Assembly: GCA_959347315.1 (NCBI GenBank)
Contig: OY365806.1
Span: forward strand, 28,000,815 to 28,064,814
DNA length: 64,000 nucleotides
Origin: Bimastos eiseni
Lineage: Eukaryota > Annelida > Clitellata > Crassiclitellata > Lumbricidae
Direction of reading: 5' to 3'
Numbering within the stretch: the stretch's first letter is position 1; each line of letters begins with the position of its first letter. The notes beneath the pieces were generated by a model, which was not told the origin of the DNA, searched no databases, and saw nothing but the letters and a program-made list of their open reading frames with translations. Positions 23,865 to 35,889 of the stretch are shown here, in pieces. Position numbers and translations under genes: made by a program.

Positions 23865-26490
23865 CATTCGGGAAAACACTCATCAGAAGGATTTGCCAAG
23901 TAATTTGAAAATCTTCTTCCGGTTACAATAGTGTGATTGTTGCTTCTGATGCTAGATAATTAGCGAAACAGTTATACGTCTGACTCAGCAGTGTTTACAC
24001 TACAGCCACGCTTGAAGAAGTGTTTCGCCATCATGTTACATTACATAGGCCAACATAAATTGTTGATGCATTCATGGACACAATTTTAGAGTAGCGCTCT
24101 AGAAGTTAGAGTTTACAATTACGATTTACCTTGACCCATTTGAGATGACACTTGGTTTAGAGCAGTTGTTTTCGCTTCCTATAACTAGATAGGTTGATGA
24201 TTTGATGAGACTTGTTCAAGTCTTATGCCCTGATTCTGAAATGACACATGGATGGCTTTAATAACACAAGGATGACTTTAATGACGAGGAAAGAGAAACA
24301 ACGCTTATCTACGTCGTGCGTTTTGAACTTTCCCGACGTTCAGGGCAAAGAATTTATACAAACTATTCATCAACGTTTGCCAGGAACAGAGAGTTGTTAT
24401 GAGAACAGGTGAATAAAGTATTGGCAGACTCATTGCCTCTAGATATGTTTTGCACGCAATATACTGTGATCAAACTGAAACGCTCGGTCCGAAACGACTC
24501 TTGTCAAACAATTAAATCGTTCTGTAAACATGAATCGTAGATCCTCCTATTGTCATTTTTATCTATCACGCAAAAGGGGCTTGCGGTACTCTGTCCACTG
24601 ACGAATGGCATTTTGCCCGATAGGAGAGCGCATGGCGGTCAATGGACCTTTGGCATGTATCAGAAGACTAAGGTAGATGTACGTAGATGTGGATACAAGC
24701 ACGCAACTGTCCATTTCGTGTATGCTCATTTCCACGACGATGACAGTGTCGTGATCCTTACGACAAAGCGCAGCAATACGCAATCGATGAATTATCAGAA
24801 ATGACGCTAACATCATTGACATGAAAGGAACCTATCATTATAGGCCCTACGTTTATAATATATAGACAATATAAAGACAATTAGACACTAAACAGTAAAG
24901 CAGAACACTTAAGTTGAATACACTAAAAATGCAGGAATGAGGTAGGCCTAATGATGTGCAACGTTTCGTCTTTAAAGGATATTGAGGATTGGGCTTACAG
25001 CCGCAGAGATTTTCGACTGAAAAGCAAGTGGGAAAATTAGCTTTCGAGTGGCGCTTTTGAAGTTTGGAGTGTACGATTACGACTACACTGATCGCTACTT
25101 CCGCTGGCTTGATGCGTCCAACGGGCGCGCATCAGATGCCTGCTAGGTGGTATGACTGTGGCAAGACTATACAAGACTCTTTAGCCTGCGCTGCGAAAGT
25201 TTTGAAAAACTTACGCTTTTGCGATAGCGATGAGTCATTAGCTAGTCTTAGCCAAACGGATCGGGTATGTGGTCAGGGCGGGAAGAGGCCTATTAATAAA
25301 AAGCAATCCCAGCTGCATTGCTGATGAGATCGCGAATAAATTTTTTTCATAATATTTGAGGTGCATTAGCCAATTTTCGTTGATGGCTTCATGAATGTAG
25401 ATAAAAAGTTTATTTTTTAGTTGATGCATTAAAATTCTCTCAACTGTTTAAAAATTATTTGCAAAGTTAATTATATCAAGCACAGTTGTACGAATTACGA
25501 ATTCTTAGAAATCTGTATACACGGCATACCAGATAAGTTGAGCTAACCATTAAATGTCGGCTGCATATTATATATATATATAAATATATACATACATAAA
25601 TATTTGGATGGATAGTTATCACTCGTCGTAAGGTGTCTCTACTGTACTTCACACATTGCATCACAGATTCCCATAAATATATATTGGCTGTATGGATTGA
25701 TAGTTGTGTACCTACGTGTATCACTGTATCGTGGCTCTCAAAAATGTCGTTGAGCAATAGAGAGGCAGCTAATCGATGAAGAAGACTAGCCCGTGTCGAT
25801 GCGCGCCAATGGGGGAATAGGCCTATAAGTCCTACTTACGGACGTCTTTAGACGCCGTTCATGAAATCGGGAAGTTTCTTGACAAAGGCAGCGCAATATT
25901 TACGTATAGCGAAGCGATGCTGAAGAGCACAAAGACAGCCTTTGCTGTACGATTGATCCTCTTCAGTGTGCCGGTCATTTTACGAGGTGAAATACAATTT
26001 ACATGTTCTTGTTTTGATCGCGATTACTCTCGCAGTAGCTCTGTTGTTAATGGGCCTACTAACAAACAGTTAATAGCATTTCTTTCATACACGAAGTTCA
26101 TATTTTTTGGCGCTATTTACTAACCGTTCATTAAACAGGATTCTGTTCAATATAAAGTTTGTTTAGGCTACAGATATCCTAAAACTTGTCGTATTATCGA
26201 TTTGTCCATTTTATGCCTATGTGAACAGAAATCATGAGAAATGTAGCCTTACCAAGTTGGCTCACTTTCTGCAGTAGGCATACCGCACGTAATACTGTTT
26301 TAGGTTAATGCTATTAAAAACTTAATCGCGATTAAATGTTTTCGTCACGTTAATGATCCGGAAAATTAAAGCGTTTAAATCGTGTGCGTTAATTGCGATT
26401 AATTAACAGCCGTAGTAAAACATAAAAAACAGCCAATAGGCCTAATAGTCAGATGGCAACTGTGGAGGGAATTTGGGTAAAGATTCTCGA
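23865..26490. other. No gene seen
   Basis: No supported coding region. A TA run lies at 25568-25591. At 26310-26405 the words TTAATCGCGATTAA and GTTAATTGCGATTAATTAACAG resemble a hAT-type end, unpaired. Confidence 0.45.
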
Positions 26491-26497
26491 AAATGTC

Positions 26498-26655
26498 TCA
26501 GCGCCCACAAAAGCCACGTCAGGGAGACCAACTTTTTCACCGGCGCTATCCCAAATCAAGTCCGCAATAGCCAATAGGCCTACTCTCGTTTCATTCCGGT
26601 TCCATCAGATCGAAATCCGGGAGTGAAGCCGAGGAGACAGCTTGGTGTTATAAAA
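26498..26655. repeat. Dispersed repeat, copy 2
   Basis: Second copy of the repeat at 13480: AAAGCCACGTCAGGGAGACC, AATCAAGTCCGCAATAGCC and ATCGAAATCCGGGAGT occur in the same order. Confidence 0.6.
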
Positions 26656-26659
26656 ATAT

Positions 26660-28240
26660 AAATAACCAACATTTCAGCACACGCTTTGTAAAGTATTAAT
26701 AAAACAGGAATTCAAACTAGGTAAGAGTAGCGAAATTCGCTCAAAAGAACACGCATCACATAATGCTAAAATACTAGTTAAGCCAAAGTTAAAATTGAAT
26801 ATAGGGAGCCTATCATAGGCCTACTTGGGAATGACTTCCTGTAGTAAAGAGAAAGAATTCTGGGTAAAGACAAAGAAACTGCCTTAATTAAAATCATGCT
26901 GTGATTCAGTCGTTTGATCCTAGGCCAGAGCTCACATGTTACAAGTTTTGTTTGAATTGAAGACGTTCTCTGAAAAAGTAGTTTAACTTTTCAGTAAGTT
27001 TTCTTTAATAACTTTTTATTTACTGAATTACTTTTACTTGGATTTCCTTTGAATGTTGGGTTACCATCTGTATCGTCTACCTTTTGATTTCTGTAGATTC
27101 GAGTCGTAGGTCTATATACCAGCGTCTTAGTTTAAGCGTAGGTCTAACGTTACCTCGGAACATTTTAATTTGCATTCTGATTGTATTAATTATTTTAAGT
27201 AATAAATGTGCTGTTTTTCAGTTAATGATGATCAGGCATTGCATGGGTTTATTTTTCTGGTGCTACACATTTGTTGTCCTTCAGCAATTATTTGTGTTTA
27301 GCCATGCCTTTTTGCCAGGCCATTTTGCCAGGCCTCTATCAGATCTTTCAGTGCCACATAACTTCCTCGTTACATACATGTATTGCAACGGCTGCGTTAT
27401 TCAATTCACCGATCCTCCATGCAATCATTCATTGCAATGTGAAACCCAATACACCCAATAGGACCTACACCGTATGCGTTTCACTAAGCGTATACCCAAC
27501 GAATGCACAGGGCACATGCAAGTGTACTATTCAAACAGCGGCTATATGCATTGATATGAGTTTAACACCGATCATCCACGGGTTCTATTGCATACCAAAA
27601 AGGTACATGTAGGCCTAGGTGGGCTTTCTTAGATTTAGGATGCTGGTTTGGCTCAGTCTGCTGCGATCAACTCATTCAATGTTGTTGATTCGTAGCCGCA
27701 GAGTTCCTGCAAAGGTGTACACATACATTGTAAATAGCAGGTGGTTCTTTTCACGGTATAATGGGCATATCGATGCCGGTGTTGCGTTGATATAGTATTG
27801 GTGCAATCACTTTGCCCTCTATAACCAGTTTTTACAAAAGGCTTTGAAACGGAGCAATTACTAATTTCAGATGACGACTGACACGAAAAACCGGATTTCA
27901 TTATGGATGCACAAGTCAAGATTTTTAATCAATGAAGTGGCAAAATCACTTGACTTTACTGATGGTTCATAACATGTATAAAAGCATCTATGTTCTCGAA
28001 GGCACAAATGAATGTAACGCACATCTGTAAAGCGAAAATGAAAATGATGTTCAGATTGACAGCTAAAATACTGACAGAATCAGATAAAGTTATCCCCGCG
28101 ATTTGTCGTATGAGTTGTTGGAATTTGAGACGTTAAACCGACAAATCGCCGTTGTCCCATTTCAAACTACTTCGTTGTCAATTGTTGCAGCGACGCCGCT
28201 ATATCCCCGATATAGAAGTTTGCTTACGTCACAGAAAGTC
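26660..28240. other. No recognised gene
   Basis: Overlapping open frames at 27084-27612 (125 and 113 codons, +) have no motif I recognise and no supporting splice sites. I see nothing else. Confidence 0.35.
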
Positions 28241-28243
28241 GGT

Positions 28244-28500
28244 CTGCTATTGGTCAAATAAGTCGTGCGCACGACTTATTAAGTCGAGAGAACGATCGTT
28301 TTGTTATCTCGTGCGCACGACCTTATTAAGTCGAGGGAACGAGTTAATAAGTCGTTATTAATTATAAGTCGTAATGTTAATAAGAGTTATTAACTCGTTC
28401 CCACGACTAAGTAAGTCGTGGGAACGAGTTTGTATCTCGTGCGCACGAGTTAAAATATTCTTCTTTCATGTCACTTTAGGGGCTCCGTATATCTGCCACA
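28244..28500. repeat. Palindromic GTCGTGCGCACGAC repeat ending in CTTTAGGGGCTCCGTA
   Basis: A dense set of palindromes built from GTCGTGCGCACGAC, ACTTAATAAGT, CTCGTTCCCACGAC and CGTGGGAACGAG. The block ends TCACTTTAGGGGCTCCGTA, the inverted form of the end at 19254. The block could fold into several alternative hairpins. It is probably a MITE; its other end is not resolved. Confidence 0.65.
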
Positions 28501-28504
28501 TAAT

Positions 28505-29037
28505 CTATTAGTTTTGTTTTGCGACCACTACGAGCAATGCAACAGTGATGCTTCGAACACATAAGCACATGCATTCAGTAGATTAGATTATAAGTTACCA
28601 TACTTTCTGCTAGATACCATTTGGTCTGGATAACAACCTTACCGGATGCTTTTATTCTAAGTAGTTCCCTCTACTTTAACAAATGCTCTTAGAAACTGAA
28701 ATCGGGAGAAATATTGTAAGTCTTTGGAACCCTTAACAGCATGCGATTGTGTCGCCAAAAATGGTGTAAGTGTTTCTCATGGTTGCTTCGAAGCACCTAC
28801 AGACAACCTTAAAAATAATATGATCGGCTTCTGTAATAACTGATGTCCATACATAACTATATAATATTCTGCTTGTAAATACGATGTTCTGTGTCAGTTT
28901 ATTATATCTGCAATTATGTTGACCTTCTGAGACCGATATAGTGGAGACACCACAACATTAAATCAGTCCTATGCTGAAGAAATTGATGATGAACTTTAAT
29001 AAACCTTGAAAGTGAATAATTTGAAACGGATTCCATT
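28505..29037. other. Upstream of the lectin gene; nothing certain
   Basis: No coding region. A signal-peptide exon for the downstream lectin might lie here or further upstream, but none could be recognised. Confidence 0.35.
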
Positions 29038-29302
29038 ATGATGCCTGCAGTCAGAACCGTGGACATCAACGTGGCTCTGCTTCGACCTGCGGCTCAAAGC
29101 TCTGATTGGACCGATTTCAGCACTGGAATCTGCTCCGCATCTCGAGCGGTCGATGGAAACAACGACTCGGACCTGACTAAGGGATCCTGCTCTCAGACTG
29201 ACGACGCCAGCGGTGGACCGAACTGGTGGTTTGTAGACCTCGGCCAATCGATGCAAGTCAAATTGATCGTCATAACCAACCGAGGAGATGTTCCAAACTG
29301 TG
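29038..29302 (+). CDS. Lectin exon 1: N-terminal half of fucolectin domain
   Basis: Encodes the NVALLRPAAQSS start strand, the ASRAVDGN calcium-loop region and the WWFVDLG core. The exon ends ...AACTGTG before GTTAGC (phase 1). Confidence 0.85.
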
Positions 29303-32300
29303 GTTAGCGACCCACACAATTTATACAATGTATCTCTTGACAATGTCTCTGAATTATATCTCGATTAGTTTAAATAACGTCACCCCGTGTAGACATTTAA
29401 TAATCACTATAATTTATAGCCTACCTAAGTTGCCAATGTTTAATTGAGTTATAATAGTGATAACAATAAAAACCGTTTTTATTGATCCCAAAAACAAGTA
29501 ATATAAATATGAATCAAATGTAGCGATAAGAAAAGGAACCAGTAAGGAAGAAAAGACACCGAACGGACACAAGCCGTGGTCGGGTCATCCTAATACGATT
29601 AGTAATCATGGCAGCTGGTATGAAGTTGAAACATGAAAAACTATTTTTAACTTGTATAGCACATACGTGCTTAATGACGATAAGTTTACATACTTATGAT
29701 TGCAGAAATTACATGGAGTGATCAGAATAATCAAGTATTCGCACATTCTTTTTAAATATGCCGAGGTTCTTCAGGGTAGGCCTACATTGGCCTTTCTCAT
29801 CTGGTATGCTGTTCCAAGCTTCTTGTCCGGTATTATTATATAATTGAAAACATTCGTGTAATAGTTCTGGAAAAGATAGGTCTCTAATAATTATTGGAGG
29901 GGAATCGTAGATTTTAGGGGTTTCTAACAAATAGGGAGAAGAAGTAATTATTGAGTATACCGGTTGTCTATAATTGCATTCATACATAAATTTAAGTGTT
30001 TGGTAAGTAGTCATCTGCTTCACAGTCAAAATAGGCTTATCAATTTGTTTGTAAATGGGTAGGCCTAGTGATGAAGCAAGAAAGTGACTACCATTAATCA
30101 AGGAAGTAAAAGATAACAAACAGTTGAAACTTGAGATAGACATCTCTCCTATACAAAACGCAATACAAAACAATAAGCGTTAAACCCTAGACAAAGTCTA
30201 ATTATAGAAAGGCTATGCGCGGACTCATAAATGAATACGCACTGCAGCACTAAGCGCTGCTGTTATCTAACACTATTTTATAGGTCTTCGCTTAGACTAC
30301 TTCATCGTGGGGGTGACGAACTCAACTGCTGCACCACAGCGAGGATGCTATGCCATCTGTGGTCAATATCCTTCGAAGGCTGTCAATGGGGGTAGACACT
30401 ATCTGCAGTGTAATCCAAGCATTGCGTCTGGTCGATATGTCATCGTGCAACAGCCAATCAACGGCGTTGGTTATCTGACACTCTGTGAAGTAGAAATCTA
30501 CGTTGGTCAAGTCAGAAACGGTTAGTCTCCTAAGAAATCGTTGCTCTTATTCTCTTCTTTGTTAGTTAGACCAACTGTAAAAAGCTGGTATGAACTTTTT
30601 GATCAGAGAGGAAATAAGAGATGCATAGACGTTGTTTGAGAAGAGCCAGACGGCTGCAAAACGACAATGGCAGGACGTCAAGCTCTGTTTGTTAGCAGAG
30701 GAAACGTGTGTAATAGACAAACGAGAGATCGCTTTCATTGACCCAATACCTTGTTCTTTTCCGATGGGTTTCATCGATGAAGCAGCAACTATGCTTGTCT
30801 GTTCACGAGACTGTTGTAAGGAGGATGAAAAAGAAACGGTACACATATAAAACAGTAAGAATGGGATGTCAATACCTATCAACCGTTGCTATTCATGGCC
30901 ATAGACCTTAGCAGCAAGATTTGAAAGTAACCCAATCCATGGACTGCGCATGGTCGATGTGACAATAATTATATCGTACAACAGTCGATAAAGGTGTTGG
31001 TTACACTCGGGGGTGTAGATATCTGCGTTGCCATTGATGCTTATTATAGACTATGTGTTTCTACTTCATCGTTTGTTTATTTTTTTATTATTGTGCACTA
31101 TTCGAACTCGGCTGATCTGCTCCTGCAATACAGTTTTAGTGTGGCGTTCTGCCGCCCGAGCGCCTGCCTAGCGCTAACGGACGGTGTCGACTCCAGCTTG
31201 CGAACACGTCTGAAGTCGCCCGTGTCACTTTCTTACCAAATCTCAATGCCAAACGGTTACTCTCTATATCTACCAGGATGTTCACTATCACCAGGCAAGA
31301 TTAGGGACGGGTTTCTTCTCCAAGAAAGGTAACACGGCTCGAATTAGTAACGAGGTCTGACTCTGCCTATTCCGCGGTCGCCGGATGGGCAACGTTCTGA
31401 GGATGGCCGTACTCAAAACAGGGTTCATAATCATACCGGCAGGAGTCTTCCTCGCCTTGCATACCTTCCAAGCTACTAGCCTCGTCTTCCTCTACCTGAT
31501 GTCGTACCGTTCAGCATCTTGTGACTCTGAAACTATCGCCATTTAGGGACACCAAACGTTCTCTTAAGTTACGAGGTTCAGACATATTTGAAACAAGTCC
31601 ATAAGCCATTTCGGCCTATACAATTATCGGTAGCTAAATCCAACGTCTTATACTCTTAGACATTACTGTCCCCAACTCTCTAACCTCTGTCGTCCTAGAC
31701 ACACCAGTCTCACAGCACTTCGTCATATCATGCTAGACACTTAGCTATCACGTCTTCTGCTCAACATGTATCTCTCGATCTATTTCCGTGTATGGCATAA
31801 ACGGCCGCACACGTATATTTTGTCATGCACATTTGACTGACTAAGTTCCCGTCCTCTGTGTTAGCAGTTACCCACCAACACTGATATATTCTGCTTCGAT
31901 AAATGACACTGGCATGGTATTCACGGACACTGATAGCGAAGGTCTTCTGTCTATAACCTTCGCTATCTGCACACAGATCTTCGATCCGACCTACGCACGA
32001 GGGGGCCCGACCTCGCACTTTAGTCAGCTCTCAGAACTGTGTGTGATGACAAACAACCATGTATTCACCTGGGTACCCGATTACCCAAACGTACTCGTAT
32101 CGATCACTTCGATCAGACACGCAAGTAGATACACTTCGGGAAAACGGGAGGAGTATCTATGACCAACGTAGGTAGCCAACAGTAATATTTACGCATCGAT
32201 CAATTCTTGGTCTGCTTACTATCTTTACCCTGGGTTTCCGACTGCCCAGACTTTCACGTCGGCCTCTTGACCCATTTCCGTGTGCGGCATACCGGCCTCA

Positions 32301-35300
32301 CACGCATAAGTTATCAGGCACACGATTGACCGTCCTCTGCGTTGGCAATTGTCCGCCAACACCGTAATAAATTCTGATACTCGGGAAACCGGGAGGAGTA
32401 ACTATGACCAACGTAGGTAACAAACAAGAGTATCTATCGAACGACTATAAAGCCATCAAGAAGAGTTACTTGACTAGTAACCTGAAGGTATCAATCGGCA
32501 CCAGTGTTTTCTCTTGTTTGTCACGTGCTCTTCTAACGTGTTCACCCTCCACGTGTAATTCCAGCGGGTCCTTCGGGAATTTCCCCGATATTTCTATCGA
32601 ACGTATTCAATGGGGAACTTTCCCCGTATGTGCCAACTCTCCACCGGCAGCTCTCTCGGTTTGTACGGCTGCTACTGCGGGAATCTACTCGGCTTGTATC
32701 TCTTGCGGCCACCCGACTTTTCATGTCTCCGACAACCTGGGGAAAACGGGAGGAGTATCTATGACCGAACTAGGTAGCCAACGAGTATATTCCTCGGCCT
32801 GCTTGCATCTGTCATATACTTTAATATCCGATCACCCAGACTCTCACATGTCTTTAACTCTCATCGACTGCGTTTATTCATCCCATCGTAGGAACATATT
32901 TGTATTCGTCACCTAGAGATCTGACCAACGGTAATGCACCAACTCTCGTTTCTCAGACTCGATTCTCTCACAGGCACCTGAGGTAAGTGTCACCACGTTA
33001 CCTCTATGTTTCACACAGACCTGTATTATTATAATCACTTTCTCTGAAGCAATTGTACTCTGTCTCTTATACACTGGAACGAACCACTGGCAAATCTTTC
33101 GAGGAAATCCTCGAAAGAAGATTATGTAGTTAGATCTACAAGAAGAAATTAGTAGACGCCTCGCGGGGAAACCGCGAGCCAAGATATTGCAACTAGACAC
33201 ACAAGTGAAAAGATTTCTGGAAAACGAGAGGAGTAAGTGTGACCGACCTAAGTAGCCAACAAGAAGATTTACCGAAAGATCGCAAGACAATAAAGAAGAC
33301 ATACTGCGGGGACACCGCAAGTACAGATATTACGTTTAGTAACTCAAGTAAAGATACGCGGGGAAACCGCGACCTAAGACATTGCGATCAGACACGCAAA
33401 TCAACAGATTGCTGGTAAACGAGAGGAGTAAGTATGACCACCGTTAGGTAGCCAAGCATAGATATTTACGGAAAACCGTAAATAGAAAGAATATGCGGAG
33501 ACGCTCACAATTGATCAGGTTTTCGGCACCAAAGGGAACTTTCCCTGTATCGAACGCACCAATGGGGTCACCCTCCCCGTATTTATCGAATGTATTCATG
33601 TTTTCCAGTATTTGTCAACGGCTTCTCCGGTATCTCTCAGTCAGTTTCCAACGCTTCACGGGTCCGCCCTCCCCGTCTTTTAACCAACGTGTACACTGGG
33701 GAATTCTTCCCGTAAATTGTCTCAACAGTCGCCATAAATCTGTCTCGATGTAGCGTTCGGTTGCTCGGGGCTTTACCCGATCTCTATTTCTCACGGCCAC
33801 CGACGGGGTCACGTATCCGACAACCGGCTGGTATTCTCGAGGAGTAACTATGACCGATCTAGGTAGCCAACCAGAATATTTCTCGGCCACCTGAACTCTC
33901 ACGGTCTGCACGGTCGGGGATTTTTCCCGGTCTATCTCTCTGTCGGCCGCCGAGGCCTCTCTCGATATCTGCGTCGGTCCCTTCTGGGACTCACCCAGTC
34001 TGTATCACTCACGGGCACCAACGGGGTCACCATCTTCCCCGTATTTCCGAACAGAACTGTCATTCATTCATTTATTTCTCACGATCGGACTTTCTCTGTC
34101 AGCCTGTTGACTCTTACGATCAGGGCACGGTCCGTCTTGCGATCGACGGCAGAGGGGCCCACCCCACCAGATCAGCGAAAAGCAGCACCAGCCTGACCGC
34201 GAGAGCGGCTGTCACTAGAGGTCGTATTTATATGGCAACACTCAACGATCCCTGGAGCGGTACGAGAACCACTCTACGTATGAAACAGTACGAACCACTG
34301 CTTCACATATATAGCGATGCACCGCATGTCAGGCTATACTCAAGCCAATTCATGCGTCTGCAAGCTATGCACTCAATTAAAAACCGCCGATCGGTCTTCC
34401 TTCCTATGCGCAACACTGTAAAAAATAGACGTAAAATAACACTATGGCGAGCCGATTATTTAAATAAATCATTCATTCAAGCCTTGTGGCCTGTCCGCCA
34501 CATTAGTATTCTTCTATCGCAAAACTGAACGCATTCCGACTTTGTTGGTAGCCTAGCCTACGCAGTTTGCATCGTTTCTCATTCACTAAACACTAACCTA
34601 TTGTAGATTCACAGAGTAAGATAGGCATAAACTTGCGTTTAATTTATGAATAGTACATATGCATGTGATCTAAAACATTGGCATTCAAAGTTACAGCCCA
34701 ACGCGAACGCTCGTGAGAAATGACAATTAGCCATGTATCCATCCAGTCGTTGGCATGACAATTAACATCATGTTGGCTAGCGCAGTAGATTTCTTGAAGA
34801 GGCGCTATATTAAGTTTTAATATACAAACTATCACATCATAATCATGTAAATGCTAGCAAATTCTTTCCAACATTACTGATGATCTGATCTAATCTTAGT
34901 TGATTCAAGAGCAAGCATTTTAAGCCTTTGAGCAGCTATTTGCAATAGCAATCGCATAAAACCGATCTATCACCCTGTGAAAAGAAAGTGTTTTCTTATA
35001 ACGTGGTGGTTTCCCATGTTTGATTTAGACTTAGGCTACTAGCGGAGCATCTACAGCGTAATTAAGGTTTATGACAGTGAAATAGAAATTACACGAGTTG
35101 AAATTGTTTTCGCAAAATTAGATTAAAAGAATTTTAGCCCAATACGTTGCACGTCTTATTGACTTAATGATCTATCTGAACGAGGCTAATGGAATCTGCT
35201 CAATTTATTTATAAGACAAATTTGCATTGCATGTTCTGTTCTGCTGTATTCTGATATTCATTGCGAAATTTCTCAAAAGACCGTCTTGAGCAGGCCTAAG

Positions 35301-35887
35301 TTATGCAACTTGTCCCTTCTATCAGTTCTCAATTGCAAATATGCGGTTATATTCACGCTTTGATCGGCGCAGTATTTTAACAGCAGTCCACGTCAGAAAT
35401 TGAAATATGCCACCGAAGAATTATGGAATGCATGCCATCAGAAACGTTAATAAATTTGGATATGTCGCTTTCCACCTAACAATTTGTCTGGCGCAATGTA
35501 CATGATGTTACAAAGTTTTGGATAACCCTTGATTTCGTCACAATATATATAATATTTATTTACACCTGTGTGTGTGTGTGCAACTGTGTATATTTTAAAA
35601 GTGCCATTGAATTAATAATATTTAAATATAATAGTTTTACTGTAGCACAGAGATGGCAGTTGCAAAGAGACCTGCGACTGATGTCAGCTGGAGCAACCGC
35701 TGTGAGGCTTCGTTCCGCAATGCAATGTATAGGCAAATGTAAAAGCACTTCCGGCTGCCAATCGGTCAATTATCGTCCGGATCAGACGACGTGTGAGATG
35801 AATTTTCTTCCGCGTGGAGCCATCCAGTGCGATCTAGTCAGCGCTGTAGGATGGAATTATTGGAAACAAGTCTACGAATTCGTCTGA
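29038..35887 (+). CDS. Fucolectin-like (F5/8C-fold) lectin with C-terminal PAN/apple module, three visible exons
   Basis: Exons 29038-29302, 30284-30520 and 35646-35887 join in phase (1, 1) to about 247 residues and end at TGA. Exons 1-2 form one fucolectin/tachylectin-4-type domain: NVALLRPAAQSS, then ASRAVDGNNDSD, WWFVDLGQ, ITNRGD, and near the end GRYVIVQQ and LTLCEVEIYVG. Such domains bind L-fucose, usually with Ca2+, outside the cell. Exon 3 has the Cys pattern of a PAN/apple fold (C-x3-C-x5-C-x11-C) and a closing GWNYWKQVYE. No signal peptide is seen. The first exon may begin at the ATG at 29038 or be a 3' piece spliced at the CAG before 29054, in which case a leader exon lies upstream. 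Introns carry a LINE tail (29709-30173, antisense) and LTR-like copy B. A secreted recognition or matrix lectin is likely. Confidence 0.8.
29709..30173 (-). pseudogene. LINE C-terminal tail in lectin intron 1
   Basis: An open antisense stretch of 154 codons. It has the layout of the region after the reverse transcriptase domain of CR1/Jockey-like LINEs: a Leu-x-Val-x-Gln...Tyr-Gln-x-Leu-Lys-Phe-Met segment, then ELLHECFQLYNNTG, EAWNSIPDE and a final Phe-Lys-Lys. No catalytic motif is present, so it is a 5'-truncated remnant. It lies antisense to the host gene. Confidence 0.5.
30284..30520 (+). CDS. Lectin exon 2: C-terminal half of fucolectin domain
   Basis: Acceptor TTTTATAG before GTCTTCGC; donor AAACG before GTTAGT. 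Encodes the fold's C-terminal strands, with the Arg-containing GRYV segment and LTLCEVEIYVG. Confidence 0.85.
31140..34502 (+). mobile_element. 3.4-kb LTR-like element, copy B, in lectin intron 2
   Basis: A 3363-bp unit with the same ends as copy A (TGTGGCGTTCTGCC...CTGTCCGCCACA), flanked by TTAG at 31136-31139 and 34503-34506. It differs from copy A by scattered substitutions and a few small indels, so both inserted recently. It has the same orientation as the host lectin gene, between its exons 2 and 3. It carries the same six modules, the hairpin cluster (33100-33485), TATA-like box and AATAAA. The long frame of copy A persists here as 170 codons from 32404. Confidence 0.7.
34510..35645. 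other. Remainder of lectin intron 2
   Basis: AT-rich with a GT run (35568-35580). No other feature seen. Confidence 0.5.
35646..35887 (+). CDS. Lectin exon 3: PAN/apple-like module and stop
   Basis: Acceptor TACTGTAG before CACAGAGATGG keeps the phase of exon 2. Spaced Cys residues, an Asn-Tyr core (SVNYRPDQTTCEMN) and the terminal GWNYWKQVYEFV fit a PAN module. It could belong to a separate transcript if other exons lie in the 5-kb intron. Confidence 0.7.
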
Positions 35888-35889
35888 CT

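Noticed and set aside
27084..27612. Overlapping 125- and 113-codon frames
   Set aside because: Hydrophobic, Cys-rich low-information peptides in two frames; nothing supports coding.
20452..34502. Segmental duplication of a 3.4-kb region
   Set aside because: Each copy has its own 4-bp flanking duplication and unrelated flanks, which points to independent insertion.
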